Shown: one piece after another, positions 51,685-59,958 of the stretch
How the letters are laid out: each line of letters begins with the position of its first letter
Position numbering within the stretch: position 1 is the first letter of the stretch
NCBI RefSeq assembly: GCF_014639875.1
Contig: NZ_BMGD01000001.1
Span: 744,001-808,000 of the forward strand
From: Blastomonas aquatica
Lineage (GTDB): Bacteria; Pseudomonadota; Alphaproteobacteria; Sphingomonadales; Sphingomonadaceae
DNA: 64,000 nt
Reading direction: 5' to 3'
Program-made: the position numbers and the translations under genes
The notes under the pieces: model-generated
Database searches by the model: none
Seen by the model: the letters and a program-made list of their open reading frames with translations, nothing else
What the model was told of the DNA's origin: nothing

Positions 51685-52761
51685 ATGAGCGGCGAGCGCG
51701 CGCGCCCGGTGGTGGTTATCACCGGGGCGGAAGGTAACATCGGTCGCTCGATCATCGCGGCGCTGGAGCAAGACTATACGGTCGTGGGCCTTGACCGCGA
51801 AGCGGGCGACGATGCGCGGATCATCGCGGCGGATCTCAGCTCGGCTGCCTGTGTCGATGCCGCGCTGAAGCAGGTGCGCGCGACCCATGGCGAGCGGCTG
51901 GCGAGCGTCATCCATCTGGCCGCCTATTTCGATTTTACCGGTGAGGACCACCCCCTCTACAAGTCGCTCAATGTCGAAGGCACCCGCCACCTGATGCGCG
52001 CGCTGCAAAGCTTCGATGTCGAACAGTTCGTTTATGCCAGCACGATGCTGGTTCACGCCCCTGGCCGCGCGGGCGAGCAGATCGATGAGGACCGCGCCAT
52101 CGACCCGCAATGGGTCTATCCGCGCTCGAAGGCGCAGGCCGAGGCGGTGCTGCGCGAGGAAGCCGGGGGCATGCCGGTGGTCATCCTGCGGCTCGCAGGG
52201 CTTTACGACGAGGAGACGATGGTGCCGACGCTGGCGCACCAGATCGCCCGCATTCGCGAAAAAAACGTCCAGAGCCATTTGTATTCGGGCGACGGCGAGG
52301 CTGGGCAGGCGATGCTCCACCGCAATGATCTGGTCGATGCGATCCGCCGCACCGTGGCTTGCCGCGCGGAACTGAGCAACGATGTCGCGCTGCTGGTCGG
52401 CGAGGCCGAGGCGGTGGGCTATGCCACGCTGCAGGACCGTATCGGCGCGCTGATCCACGGCAGCGACGGCTGGACGACGTTGCGCGTTCCCAAGCCGCTC
52501 GCCGCGGCGGGCGCATGGGCGCAGGACAAGCTTGAGCCGATCATTCCCGATGCCATCGACAAGGGCGAGGAGCCGTTCATCAAGCCATTCATGGTGGCAA
52601 TGGCCGATGATCATTATGCGCTCGATATCTCCCGTGCGCGCGAGCTGATCGGCTGGAGCCCGCGCCACCGGCTGCTCGATACGCTGCCCGCGATGATCGC
52701 CGCGCTGCTGCGTGATCCCGAAAGCTGGTACGAGGCCAATGGCGTCCCGACGGGCGGGTGA
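51685..52761 (+). CDS. NAD-dependent epimerase/dehydratase (extended SDR)
   Basis: 358 residues. The Rossmann motif TGAEGNIG is followed by an acidic Asp (GLDREAGDD) favouring NAD(H). The active-site YPRSK (YxxxK) comes after a Ser in YASTMLVH. The C-terminal half (about 240-350) is a small substrate domain ending with the WSPRHRLLDTLPAMI block typical of sugar-nucleotide epimerases. The substrate is unknown: a nucleotide sugar or a hydroxysteroid-like compound are both possible. The ATG at 51685 has only a weak upstream element. The 247 bp before it contain no convincing gene. Confidence 0.85.
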   Translation: MSGERARPVVVITGAEGNIGRSIIAALEQDYTVVGLDREAGDDARIIAADLSSAACVDAALKQVRATHGERLASVIHLAAYFDFTGEDHPLYKSLNVEGTRHLMRALQSFDVEQFVYASTMLVHAPGRAGEQIDEDRAIDPQWVYPRSKAQAEAVLREEAGGMPVVILRLAGLYDEETMVPTLAHQIARIREKNVQSHLYSGDGEAGQAMLHRNDLVDAIRRTVACRAELSNDVALLVGEAEAVGYATLQDRIGALIHGSDGWTTLRVPKPLAAAGAWAQDKLEPIIPDAIDKGEEPFIKPFMVAMADDHYALDISRARELIGWSPRHRLLDTLPAMIAALLRDPESWYEANGVPTGG

Positions 52762-52926
52762 GCCAAAGCGCCAAACTGTGCGCGGTGCGCGCGCAAAGCG
52801 CGGACGATGGGGATGGCGGGTGGGATCATACCGCAGCCGGGGGCATGTCGGACCGCAGGTCTTGAACCGGACAAGCCCGTCCCCCACGCAGGTCAGCCTC
52901 ACTACAGGGTGTTCCAACGCGCCCCG

Positions 52927-53259
52927 TCAGCAGGGCGCAAGGACCAGCACCGGGAGTCCGACAAAGACCGTCGCTGCAATGGCGGTGATCTGGAGATAGC
53001 GCGCTGAGCGCATCAGCCGGGGGGCCAGATCGTGGCGAACGCCCCACCGCTGCACGAACCGGGCCTGCAGCACGATCACGCCCAGCGAAACCACCCATAA
53101 ACCGATCTGCGCAATCTGTCCGCTCGTGCGGTAAAGCGCGAAACCGCCCGCACATTGCGCGCCGTGGAGCGCATATGCGATCACGAACCATGCGGCCCAG
53201 AGCAGCAGGCCGGACAGCAAGACGACCGATGCTTTAAACATGTCAGAGCTCCGGGTCAT
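52927..53259 (-). CDS. Small membrane protein of the cytochrome oxidase locus
   Basis: 110 residues, three hydrophobic helices (about 7-30, 45-68 and 84-108). No named family is recognised. The start ATG at 53259 overlaps the ctaD stop by 4 bp (53256-53259), so it is translationally coupled to the oxidase subunit; an alternative ATG at 53241 follows a weak GAGC element. It may be an assembly or small structural subunit, analogous in position to subunit IV, though the sequence similarity is not evident. It is the last gene of the reverse-strand cluster. Confidence 0.7.
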   Translation of the reverse strand: MTRSSDMFKASVVLLSGLLLWAAWFVIAYALHGAQCAGGFALYRTSGQIAQIGLWVVSLGVIVLQARFVQRWGVRHDLAPRLMRSARYLQITAIAATVFVGLPVLVLAPC

Positions 53260-55769
53260 AGCCGCGACACTGCCAGAGCAAGTGCGCCGATCAGCGTGAC
53301 CGCGCCGGTATAGCCGTGCCATTGCGCCAGCACGCCCCCGATGGCGATCTTCTTCACCCCGATCCGGTGTCCACGCGCGGCGGCCAGATGCATGGTCACC
53401 AGGATCAGCGTGTGCGCGATCAGATAGGCAAGGATGGCCCCCTGCACTGCAAAGCGCGCGTGCTCGGTCGGCGATCCATTCATTGTCCAGCCGACGCCCA
53501 GCGCGCCTGCGGTCACCGCAAGCACGCCTGCGCCGATAACAACCTGGTGCCCGCCGTGACCTGCGTGACGTGACCGCAGTGCGGCCCAGAGCAGCAGTGC
53601 GCCGCCTGTTCCCATCACCAGCAAGGCTGCCAGCCTGACAAACCCCGGACCGTCATCCGCAGGAAGATTGTTCCAGCCCGGCGCGACCACCGCCAGAAAG
53701 GCAACCGCAAACAGCAGCGAGCCAAACAGGCTGGCATTCGCCGTCAACAGCACTGCAGATCCCCACCAGCCCAATGCGTGCGGATAGGATGGGCTGGCGG
53801 GCAGGCTCTCGATCCGGTCGGGTACGGGCGCATATCCGGCGTGCGCCGGAGCCACCAGACGGATCCAGCTTGCGCAGACCGCTGCAATCAGCACGATGAC
53901 GGCTGCTGCGACCCAGTACAGCCCGGCCAGCATCGCCAGGAAGAACACGCCGATGGTCAGCGCGGTGACCATCGGTCGCATCGTGTTTGATGGAAGCACC
54001 GCGACCGCTTCGGACCTGCCGCTGATCGCATCGACGATCAGTGTCTCTCGCACGCCGCGCGGCGCACCGGGGAGCAGGCCTTCGCCCATCGCCAATGTTG
54101 TCGCCAAGGTATCGAGCCGTGCGGGCGACAGCTTGCGCTCGTCGGTCTCCATGTCGGCGCGGGGCAATGAGGCGAGGTTGTACGATGGCGGCGGAAGCCG
54201 CATTGCCCAGTCGAGGCTGGTCGCCCGCCACGGATTGCGGCGGGTGCGCCGTCCCATCAGGAACTGCAGACCCATATCGGCAGCGAACAGCGCAAAGCCT
54301 GCGGTCATGATGAACCCGCCCACCGAGGAGATGAGGTTGAGCAGCTCCCATTCAGGGTTGTCGGGATAGATGCTGACGCGGCGCGGCATGCCCAGCAGTC
54401 CGGTGAGGTGCATCACCAGGAATGTGCCGTGGACGCCGATGAGGATCATCCAGAACGCAGCTGCGCTCATTCCAGGCACCGCGCGCCGCCCGGTGAAGTG
54501 CGGCATCCAGTAGGTGATCGCTGCCAGCATCGGGAACACGAACCCGCCGATCAGCACATAATGCAGGTGCGCGGTCACGAAGGCGGTGTCATGCGCCTGC
54601 CAGTTGAACGGCACCGCCGCCAGCATCACACCGGTGAGGCCCCCCAGCACGAAGGTCAGGAAAAACCCGGCGATGTAAAGCATCGGCAGCGACCAGCGCG
54701 GCCTGCCGCTCCACAATGTCCCGATCCAGGCGAAGATCTGGATCGATGTCGGTACCGCGACCAGCATCGAGGCGGCCGAGAAGAATGCCAGCGCCAGATG
54801 CGGGATGCCGATGGTGAACATGTGGTGCACCCACAGGCCGAAGCTCAGGAACACCATCGCCCAGATCGCCGCGACGATCATCGCATGGCCGATCAATGGC
54901 TGGCGCGCGAAGGTCGCGATCATCATCGATAGCGCGCCTGCAGCGGGCAGGAAGATAATGTACACCTCAGGGTGTCCGAAGAGCCAGAACAGATGCTGCC
55001 AGAGAATGGGGTCGCCGCCGCGCATCGGATCGAAGAACGCCCAGTCGAAGGCCCGCTGCACCTCGAGCAGGATCGAGCCGAGAATCAGCGGCGGAAAGCC
55101 GATCAGCATCATCGCAGCGGTGCCCAGCATATACCAGGCAAACAGCGGCAGCCGCACCAGCGACATACCTTCGGCGCGCACCTTGAGGATCGATACGGTG
55201 ATCTCCACAGCTGCGCAAATCGCCGATATCTCGACGAAGGTGACCCCTAGCAACCACACATCGGCATTGATTCCGGGGGTGTGCACCTTGTCCGAGAGCG
55301 GCGTGTACATGAACCAGCCACCATCGGGCGCAACGCCTGCCAGCATCGCCACCAAGAGGATCGCGCCGCCCAGCGCATAGCACCACCAGCCCAGAGCCGA
55401 GAGCCTGGGATAGGCCATGTCGCGCGCACCCATGACCTTGGGCAGCAGATACAGCGCCAGCCCCTCGAGCATCGGAATGGCGAACAGGAACATCATGATC
55501 GTCCCGTGCATCGTGAACAGCTGGTTGTAGATGTCGGGGCCGACGAACGCCGCGCGCGGGCTGGCCAGCTGGACGCGGATCAGCATTGCCAGCACCCCGC
55601 CGATCGCAAAATAGATGATCGCGGTGATCATGAAGCGCAGCCCGATCGCACCATGGTTGACCTCGGACACAAATCCGCGCCAGCCAGGCAGCGCCTTCCA
55701 TACCGTGTCGAGCTCGGCGTGGAGCGCGGCAGGATCGTGCGGCTGATCTGAAGCCGTGCTTTGTGTCAT
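53256..55769 (-). CDS. ctaD: Cytochrome c oxidase subunit I fused to subunit III
   Basis: 837 residues. The first 540 or so are heme-copper oxidase subunit I with the 12-helix core: His88 in TMHGTIMMF, HPEVY at 266-270 with the Tyr of the active-site cross-link and the Glu of an A1-type D-channel, WVHHMFTIG with the CuB histidines, and HDTAFVTAHLHYVLIGG for heme ligation. After a charged linker (about 540-600) a further 240 residues form six helices of the subunit III type. Fused I-III proteins occur in caa3/SoxM-like oxidases. The gene overlaps its upstream neighbour coxB by 4 bp. It catalyses oxygen reduction and proton pumping at the inner membrane. Confidence 0.93.
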   Translation of the reverse strand: MTQSTASDQPHDPAALHAELDTVWKALPGWRGFVSEVNHGAIGLRFMITAIIYFAIGGVLAMLIRVQLASPRAAFVGPDIYNQLFTMHGTIMMFLFAIPMLEGLALYLLPKVMGARDMAYPRLSALGWWCYALGGAILLVAMLAGVAPDGGWFMYTPLSDKVHTPGINADVWLLGVTFVEISAICAAVEITVSILKVRAEGMSLVRLPLFAWYMLGTAAMMLIGFPPLILGSILLEVQRAFDWAFFDPMRGGDPILWQHLFWLFGHPEVYIIFLPAAGALSMMIATFARQPLIGHAMIVAAIWAMVFLSFGLWVHHMFTIGIPHLALAFFSAASMLVAVPTSIQIFAWIGTLWSGRPRWSLPMLYIAGFFLTFVLGGLTGVMLAAVPFNWQAHDTAFVTAHLHYVLIGGFVFPMLAAITYWMPHFTGRRAVPGMSAAAFWMILIGVHGTFLVMHLTGLLGMPRRVSIYPDNPEWELLNLISSVGGFIMTAGFALFAADMGLQFLMGRRTRRNPWRATSLDWAMRLPPPSYNLASLPRADMETDERKLSPARLDTLATTLAMGEGLLPGAPRGVRETLIVDAISGRSEAVAVLPSNTMRPMVTALTIGVFFLAMLAGLYWVAAAVIVLIAAVCASWIRLVAPAHAGYAPVPDRIESLPASPSYPHALGWWGSAVLLTANASLFGSLLFAVAFLAVVAPGWNNLPADDGPGFVRLAALLVMGTGGALLLWAALRSRHAGHGGHQVVIGAGVLAVTAGALGVGWTMNGSPTEHARFAVQGAILAYLIAHTLILVTMHLAAARGHRIGVKKIAIGGVLAQWHGYTGAVTLIGALALAVSRL

Positions 55770-56443
55770 CGTGGTGCCCTTATGGCCTGCGGGCGCGGAT
55801 CGGCGGTTGCAACCACTTCAAAACGCATCCGGTCATGCCCGATCCCGCAATATTCCGCGCAGACACCCAGATAAGTGCCAGGCGCATCGGCCTGGATCAG
55901 GTGACGGTTGAGCTTGCCAGGAACAGCATCCATCTTGCCTGCAAGCCGCGGAACCCAGAAACTGTGGATCACATCGGTCGCGGTGATCTCGATGATGACG
56001 GGCTGACCTGCCGGGATGACCAGGCGATCGGTGCTGGGGCCAGTCTCGCCTGCGGCGTTGACCTGCGCGAACGTCCATTGCCATTGCGATGCCGTGGCAC
56101 GCCAGGTTGGTGCGTCCTGACGGACGAACTGGCCTTCGCCAACCCATAAGGTCGCTGCCAGCAGGACGCTCAGAACGCTCATCGGGAACGCGATTCCCAG
56201 CCACACGATCCATGTGCGCTCGGCACCGGTACCGGGATCGGGCGCATCCTTGCGGCGGCGTCGGCCGAAGGCGCGGGCGAACAGAATGAGGACGAAGATG
56301 AGCACGGCGCTGGCCACCAGCGTCATCGCAGAGGCGAAATAGAACACCGATCGTGCCTGAGGACCGACAGGATCGAGCGTCGAGAGCGGTCCGGCACACC
56401 CGGCAACAAGCAGCGAAATGGAACCGATTACCAGCGCGCGCAT
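55766..56443 (-). CDS. coxB: Cytochrome c oxidase subunit II
   Basis: 225 residues. The lipobox LVAGC (Cys16) suggests the N-terminus is lipidated. Two membrane helices (about 33-57, 78-100) are followed by the periplasmic cupredoxin with CuA ligands: His160, then Cys195-x-E-Y-Cys199, His203 and Met206 (CAEYCGIGHDRM). No cytochrome c extension follows, so it is aa3-like, not caa3. The ATG at 56443 fits the signal peptide. The frame stays open far upstream, but that part is antisense to DUF2231 and is not coding. The gene overlaps the subunit I-III gene by 4 bp and is divergent from DUF2231 with only 36 bp between start codons. Confidence 0.93.
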   Translation of the reverse strand: MRALVIGSISLLVAGCAGPLSTLDPVGPQARSVFYFASAMTLVASAVLIFVLILFARAFGRRRRKDAPDPGTGAERTWIVWLGIAFPMSVLSVLLAATLWVGEGQFVRQDAPTWRATASQWQWTFAQVNAAGETGPSTDRLVIPAGQPVIIEITATDVIHSFWVPRLAGKMDAVPGKLNRHLIQADAPGTYLGVCAEYCGIGHDRMRFEVVATADPRPQAIRAPR

Positions 56444-56479
56444 TACCGAAAGGAACGACGAAAAGGAAAAGCCAGCGCC

Positions 56480-56992
56480 ATGACCGACAAAACCGAAGCG
56501 CTGCGGCACGATCCCATCCTGTCGGGACGGCATTTCAACGAGACCGAATCGCGGATCGCCGTGGCCAGCCACCCGATCCACGCGATGATGGTTGCCTTCC
56601 CGATCGCAGCAGCGTTCGGCACCTTGGGGTGCGATGTCTTCTACTGGATGAGCGGTGACGAGTTCTGGGCGCGTGCGGCATTGTGGGCGACCGGCTCGGG
56701 TTTCATTTTCGGGGTACTGGCGGGAATCGCGGGCACCATCGAGCTGCTCTCGGTCCCCGGTATCCGGATTCGCGCTTCGAGCTGGACCCACTTCATTCTC
56801 GCCATGACGCTGCTGTCGGTCATGGGTGGCAACTGGGGGCTGCGGCTCGACGATCCGGCAGCCGCCATCCTGCCCTACGGCATCCTGTTGTCGACCCTGT
56901 GCATGCTGATGACCGGGCTCACCGGTTGGCATGGCGGCAAATTGGTGTTTGACTATCAAATCGGCACCCAGCGCGGCATATCGAAGGACTGA
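56480..56992 (+). CDS. DUF2231 family membrane protein
   Basis: 170 residues with four helices and the DUF2231 pattern: HPIHAMMVAFPIAAAFGTLGCD near the N-terminus and THFILAMTLLSVMGGNWGLR later. Conserved His and Asp residues in the membrane part suggest metal or heme association. It lies on the opposite strand inside an oxidase locus: 36 bp from coxB at its start and overlapping the convergent CopD-like gene by 37 bp at its end. The function is unknown. Members often accompany oxidase and heme genes, so a role in oxidase biogenesis is a context-based guess. Confidence 0.85.
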   Translation: MTDKTEALRHDPILSGRHFNETESRIAVASHPIHAMMVAFPIAAAFGTLGCDVFYWMSGDEFWARAALWATGSGFIFGVLAGIAGTIELLSVPGIRIRASSWTHFILAMTLLSVMGGNWGLRLDDPAAAILPYGILLSTLCMLMTGLTGWHGGKLVFDYQIGTQRGISKD

Positions 56993-57450
56993 GGTTCGGT
57001 CATCCATTGCGGCCAGTCGATCACGATCACGGGCTTGGCGAGCACCAGCCCCAATATGCCTGTCAGAACCAGCAGGACCGGCACGAGTACCAGGATTGGC
57101 GGCGGAAGATTGGCCGATCCTCGTGTCTCGGCGGTCAGCACGATCATATGGCCCATATACGCGTGGAGGATGGCGAGGGCCGATACCAGCGCAAGCTTGG
57201 CAAACAGCCACGGTTCGTAAATGTCGCGCATCATGATGAGGGCGATGCCTGAGCCCACCGCGATCACCGCCGTCGGCGTCAGGAACCCCACATAGCTGTA
57301 ATGGGTCACCTTGCGAAACCGCGCATATTCCGCGTCGCTGAACTGTTTGCGATAACCCCGGTACAATAGGGGCAGGATGATCAGCCCTGCCGCCCATAAG
57401 GATATCGTCGAGACGTGCATCGCCTTTAAGATGAGGACCGACCATTCCAT
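56956..57450 (-). CDS. CopD/HemJ-like membrane protein
   Basis: 164 residues with four helices. Opening ILKAMHVSTISLWAAGLIILPLLYRGYR places a His in helix 1, then FRKVTHYSYVGFLTPTAVIAV, FAKLALVSALAILHAYMGHMIVL with two further His, and a C-terminal VPVLLVLTGILGLVLAKP. This His-in-helix pattern is that of CopD/HemJ-type heme- or copper-associated proteins. It starts at 57450, sharing one base with the stop of the upstream ctaG-like gene. Its end overlaps the convergent DUF2231 gene by 37 bp. It likely serves copper or heme supply to the oxidase. Confidence 0.8.
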   Translation of the reverse strand: MEWSVLILKAMHVSTISLWAAGLIILPLLYRGYRKQFSDAEYARFRKVTHYSYVGFLTPTAVIAVGSGIALIMMRDIYEPWLFAKLALVSALAILHAYMGHMIVLTAETRGSANLPPPILVLVPVLLVLTGILGLVLAKPVIVIDWPQWMTEPQSFDMPRWVPI

Positions 57451-58187
57451 CAGCCGCGCGCACCGGCGGCAGACGCTATCGCAACCGACCGCAAATGCAC
57501 GAATGCCAGCAGCACCATCGGCACCATGCCGGTGGTCCACATCACAAGGCCGGCAAGCTGCTGGTCCCACAGCGGCGACACATCAAACAGCACGGTGGTA
57601 AAGATATGCTCGGCAAACAGCGGGCGTGGCGCGAAGGTCAGCAACGCACCGACAAAGCCCATGACCATCGCCAGCAGGGCAGGCGCTGCGGTCATCACCA
57701 GCGGCTTGGTCTGGGTGGCCGGATCGAACCAGGTCGCCCAAAACTGCCAGGCCGTGCCCAGCATCGCCAGCTGAAGCAGCCAATAGCCTGCCGTCCAGTC
57801 CCAGGCAAAGCTGTAGGCTGCAGGAACGAACCAGGCCGTCAGCGCAAGCGCGGCAAGGACGGCCCAGCCGATCGGGTCGCCGATACGGACCTTGGGCCAC
57901 CCCAGCGCCAACGCGGGGGCGAGAAGCAGCATCGTGATCATGTGATGGGCCATCCGCACCGACAAGAGGCTGGCCGATGCGGCACACAATGGGGATACCC
58001 ACAAAAGCCCCATCAGGCCACATCCAGCCAGGCGCTGCCGACGAAGTCGCGGATCCCCGCGCATCGTCAAGACCAGCGCGACGCCGATTGCACCGAGCAC
58101 GACAGGGTCAAGATTCCAGCTGGTCAGCCAGCGGTCAGCGGAGCTCAATCCGCAATATGGCTCCGCTAATGATGCCCCGGAGACCAT
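57450..58187 (-). CDS. Cytochrome c oxidase assembly factor, caa3-CtaG family
   Basis: 245 residues, seven hydrophobic segments. The protein matches the Bacillus-type CtaG (caa3_CtaG) family: SVRMAHHMITMLLLAPALALG, PLFAEHIFTTVLFDVSPLWDQQLAGLVMWTTGMVPM. These conserved His and Asp-Gln residues in membrane loops are proposed to deliver copper to CuB. This is not the Cox11-type CtaG. It heads the reverse-strand oxidase cluster: its stop meets the CopD-like start. The ATG at 58187 lies in a normal position for the first helix. Confidence 0.88.
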   Translation of the reverse strand: MVSGASLAEPYCGLSSADRWLTSWNLDPVVLGAIGVALVLTMRGDPRLRRQRLAGCGLMGLLWVSPLCAASASLLSVRMAHHMITMLLLAPALALGWPKVRIGDPIGWAVLAALALTAWFVPAAYSFAWDWTAGYWLLQLAMLGTAWQFWATWFDPATQTKPLVMTAAPALLAMVMGFVGALLTFAPRPLFAEHIFTTVLFDVSPLWDQQLAGLVMWTTGMVPMVLLAFVHLRSVAIASAAGARG

Positions 58188-58311
58188 CTTTTGCTATTCC
58201 CTCACTCGACTGAAACTGCGGCATCAGCAAGGAATACGGGAAAGCGACCTTCCCGTTCCAAGCTGACCGAAAAACCCAGTCGGCTTGCCAAATGCGCCGG
58301 CAGGTGAAGAC

Positions 58312-58332
58312 TTCGCCCTTCGCCCTTCGCCC
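58312..58332. repeat. Three tandem TTCGCCC heptamers
   Basis: TTCGCCC is repeated exactly three times, ending at the stop codon of the methyltransferase gene. A 7-bp unit can change copy number by slippage, but it is outside the coding part except for the last base. Confidence 0.6.
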
Positions 58333-58916
58333 TAGTCCCCGTGCTTCAAAGGGCGCCGCGCCCAGTAAAGATGGCAGGGGGGCAGGTTACGCCAGACATA
58401 AGCGCATTGGACATCGCCAAAACGCAGGGCCAGCATCGGCGCAATGGTCGAGCGCATCTGGTAGGCCAGAAGGGCGCCATCGCCTTGCAGAACGTCGGCG
58501 CTGGCATCGAGAATCCGGTTGCCTTGATCTGCGGACATGGTGGAAAACGGAATTCCGGTCACGATCATATCGGCTTGCGCCAGTGCATGCTCTTCAAGGA
58601 TATCAACGACCGATTCAGCCGAGGCGGTGACCGCCAGCAAGCGCGGATCGTCGATTGTCTCTTGGAGGTGGCGCGTGAAATGGGGACTGAGATCGATTGC
58701 GACCAGACAGCTGCCAGGTACCATCCGCTCAAGAATGGCGCGGGTCAACGGACCGGTACCTGGTCCGAATTCAACGACTACCCTCAATTTGGCCCAATCG
58801 ATCGGATCGAGCAGCGCTTCGACCAGATAGCGAGAGGCCGGGAACGCCGAGCCGACGAGATTGGGCTGGCGCAGGAACTCGCGGGTGGAAACCGAAAGCG
58901 CAGATGCCTGGCTCAC
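58332..58916 (-). CDS. PmtA-like phospholipid N-methyltransferase
   Basis: 194 residues of class I SAM methyltransferase. The opening REFLRQPNLVGSAFPASRYLVEAL is the membrane-associating N-terminus of the bacterial phospholipid N-methyltransferase (PmtA) group, followed by SAM motif I VVEFGPGTGPLTRAIL and the motif II acidic AIDLSPHF. The C-terminal YVWRNLPPCHLYWARR block is also typical of the family. It would convert phosphatidylethanolamine towards phosphatidylcholine, or methylate a related amine. The start is GTG at 58916; no ATG is near. It is isolated, with about 145 bp on one side and 200 bp on the other. Confidence 0.8.
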   Translation of the reverse strand: MSQASALSVSTREFLRQPNLVGSAFPASRYLVEALLDPIDWAKLRVVVEFGPGTGPLTRAILERMVPGSCLVAIDLSPHFTRHLQETIDDPRLLAVTASAESVVDILEEHALAQADMIVTGIPFSTMSADQGNRILDASADVLQGDGALLAYQMRSTIAPMLALRFGDVQCAYVWRNLPPCHLYWARRPLKHGD

Positions 58917-59113
58917 GTGTCTGCGCCAATCGGGTGGTGGGTATGATTACGGGCTGTCATGCGTCACTCCGCGTTGGGCATCGATGTGGGCGATCAACGT
59001 GACCGAATAACGTCCGGGCCTTGACGCAGGTTCCGTACAGGTGGGTGCGGAAGAACGCCCATCGCTCAATCCATCCGCGCGCTATCGGCCCTCAAGTCGG
59101 CCCGTAGAATACG

Positions 59114-59749
59114 TCAGTTCGTAGTGTCAGTACCGCTCGGGACCTGTTGCTGGGGTACCAGTACGAGCACGCGGCCCTCGACTCGCCAGGATTCGAGCTG
59201 CGACAGGAAGTTCATTCCCAGCACATCGACATCACCCAGCGCGGGCGACACCACGACCTTGAGGTTTCGGGCCTCGATGCTGCCAAGCCCAAGCCGCTCG
59301 ACCGTGCCGGTCTGCGCCTGCACGTTGCCATTGGCGGTGCGCAGCACCACGGGCAGCAGGCTTGCGTCTCGCCCGACAGCGGCCTCGTCAGCGGTCGCCT
59401 GTGACAGCGCGGTCACGGTCGCGCCACTATCGACCAGCATCCGCCGTTCAATCCCATTGATCGAGGCTTGCGCCCAGAAATGGCCATCGCTTGCCATGCG
59501 CAGCCGGACCTCATCGCCCTCAACGGTCTGGCTGTCGAGGCCAAGCTTGGCCGACAGCCGCGAAAGATTGGGGTCGAACGGGGCCTGCTGAAACAGGACG
59601 AAAAGACACAGCGCCAGCAAGGCGACCGAAAATAGCGATCGGAAGATCCGACCGACGAACGGAATGTTGAACAGCACGATCAGAACAACCGCTGCGCCGA
59701 CCGCGTAGATTGCCAGCTGCTGCCATTCCGGATTGGTAGTGATATTCAT
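59114..59749 (-). CDS. TIGR02281-type retropepsin-like aspartic protease
   Basis: 211 residues. Two N-terminal hydrophobic segments (about 8-28 and 36-52) precede a periplasmic retropepsin domain: substrate-loop HFWAQASINGIERRMLVDSGATVTALS with the catalytic Asp in DSGAT, and the hydrophobic-hydrophobic-Gly LGMNFLSQL motif near the end. Retropepsins of this TIGR02281 group have one catalytic Asp per chain and so must dimerise. GGGAGA precedes the ATG at 59749. It is divergent from the PQQ dehydrogenase gene. The target is unknown. Confidence 0.85.
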   Translation of the reverse strand: MNITTNPEWQQLAIYAVGAAVVLIVLFNIPFVGRIFRSLFSVALLALCLFVLFQQAPFDPNLSRLSAKLGLDSQTVEGDEVRLRMASDGHFWAQASINGIERRMLVDSGATVTALSQATADEAAVGRDASLLPVVLRTANGNVQAQTGTVERLGLGSIEARNLKVVVSPALGDVDVLGMNFLSQLESWRVEGRVLVLVPQQQVPSGTDTTN

Positions 59750-59958
59750 TTGATCTCCCGTCGGGCCTGTCACCTGCACAGGCCATCAACCATTTGAGCG
59801 GGTGATCGTTGCCCGGACGGCCGAATTGACGCGCCTCCGCGCCCCTTTATCTAGAAGCTGCTGGTCGCACGAACGACACATCTCGGCGGACACTGGCGGG
59901 TGAACCAATCGGCTGTCGCTGCGTACGATGAGCAAATCCAGATCGAAGGGACCAGTTC

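Noticed and set aside
55766..57463. 565-codon reverse frame that would extend CoxB by 340 residues
   Set aside because: The upstream part is antisense to DUF2231 and lacks family similarity. The signal peptide and lipobox fix the CoxB start at 56443.
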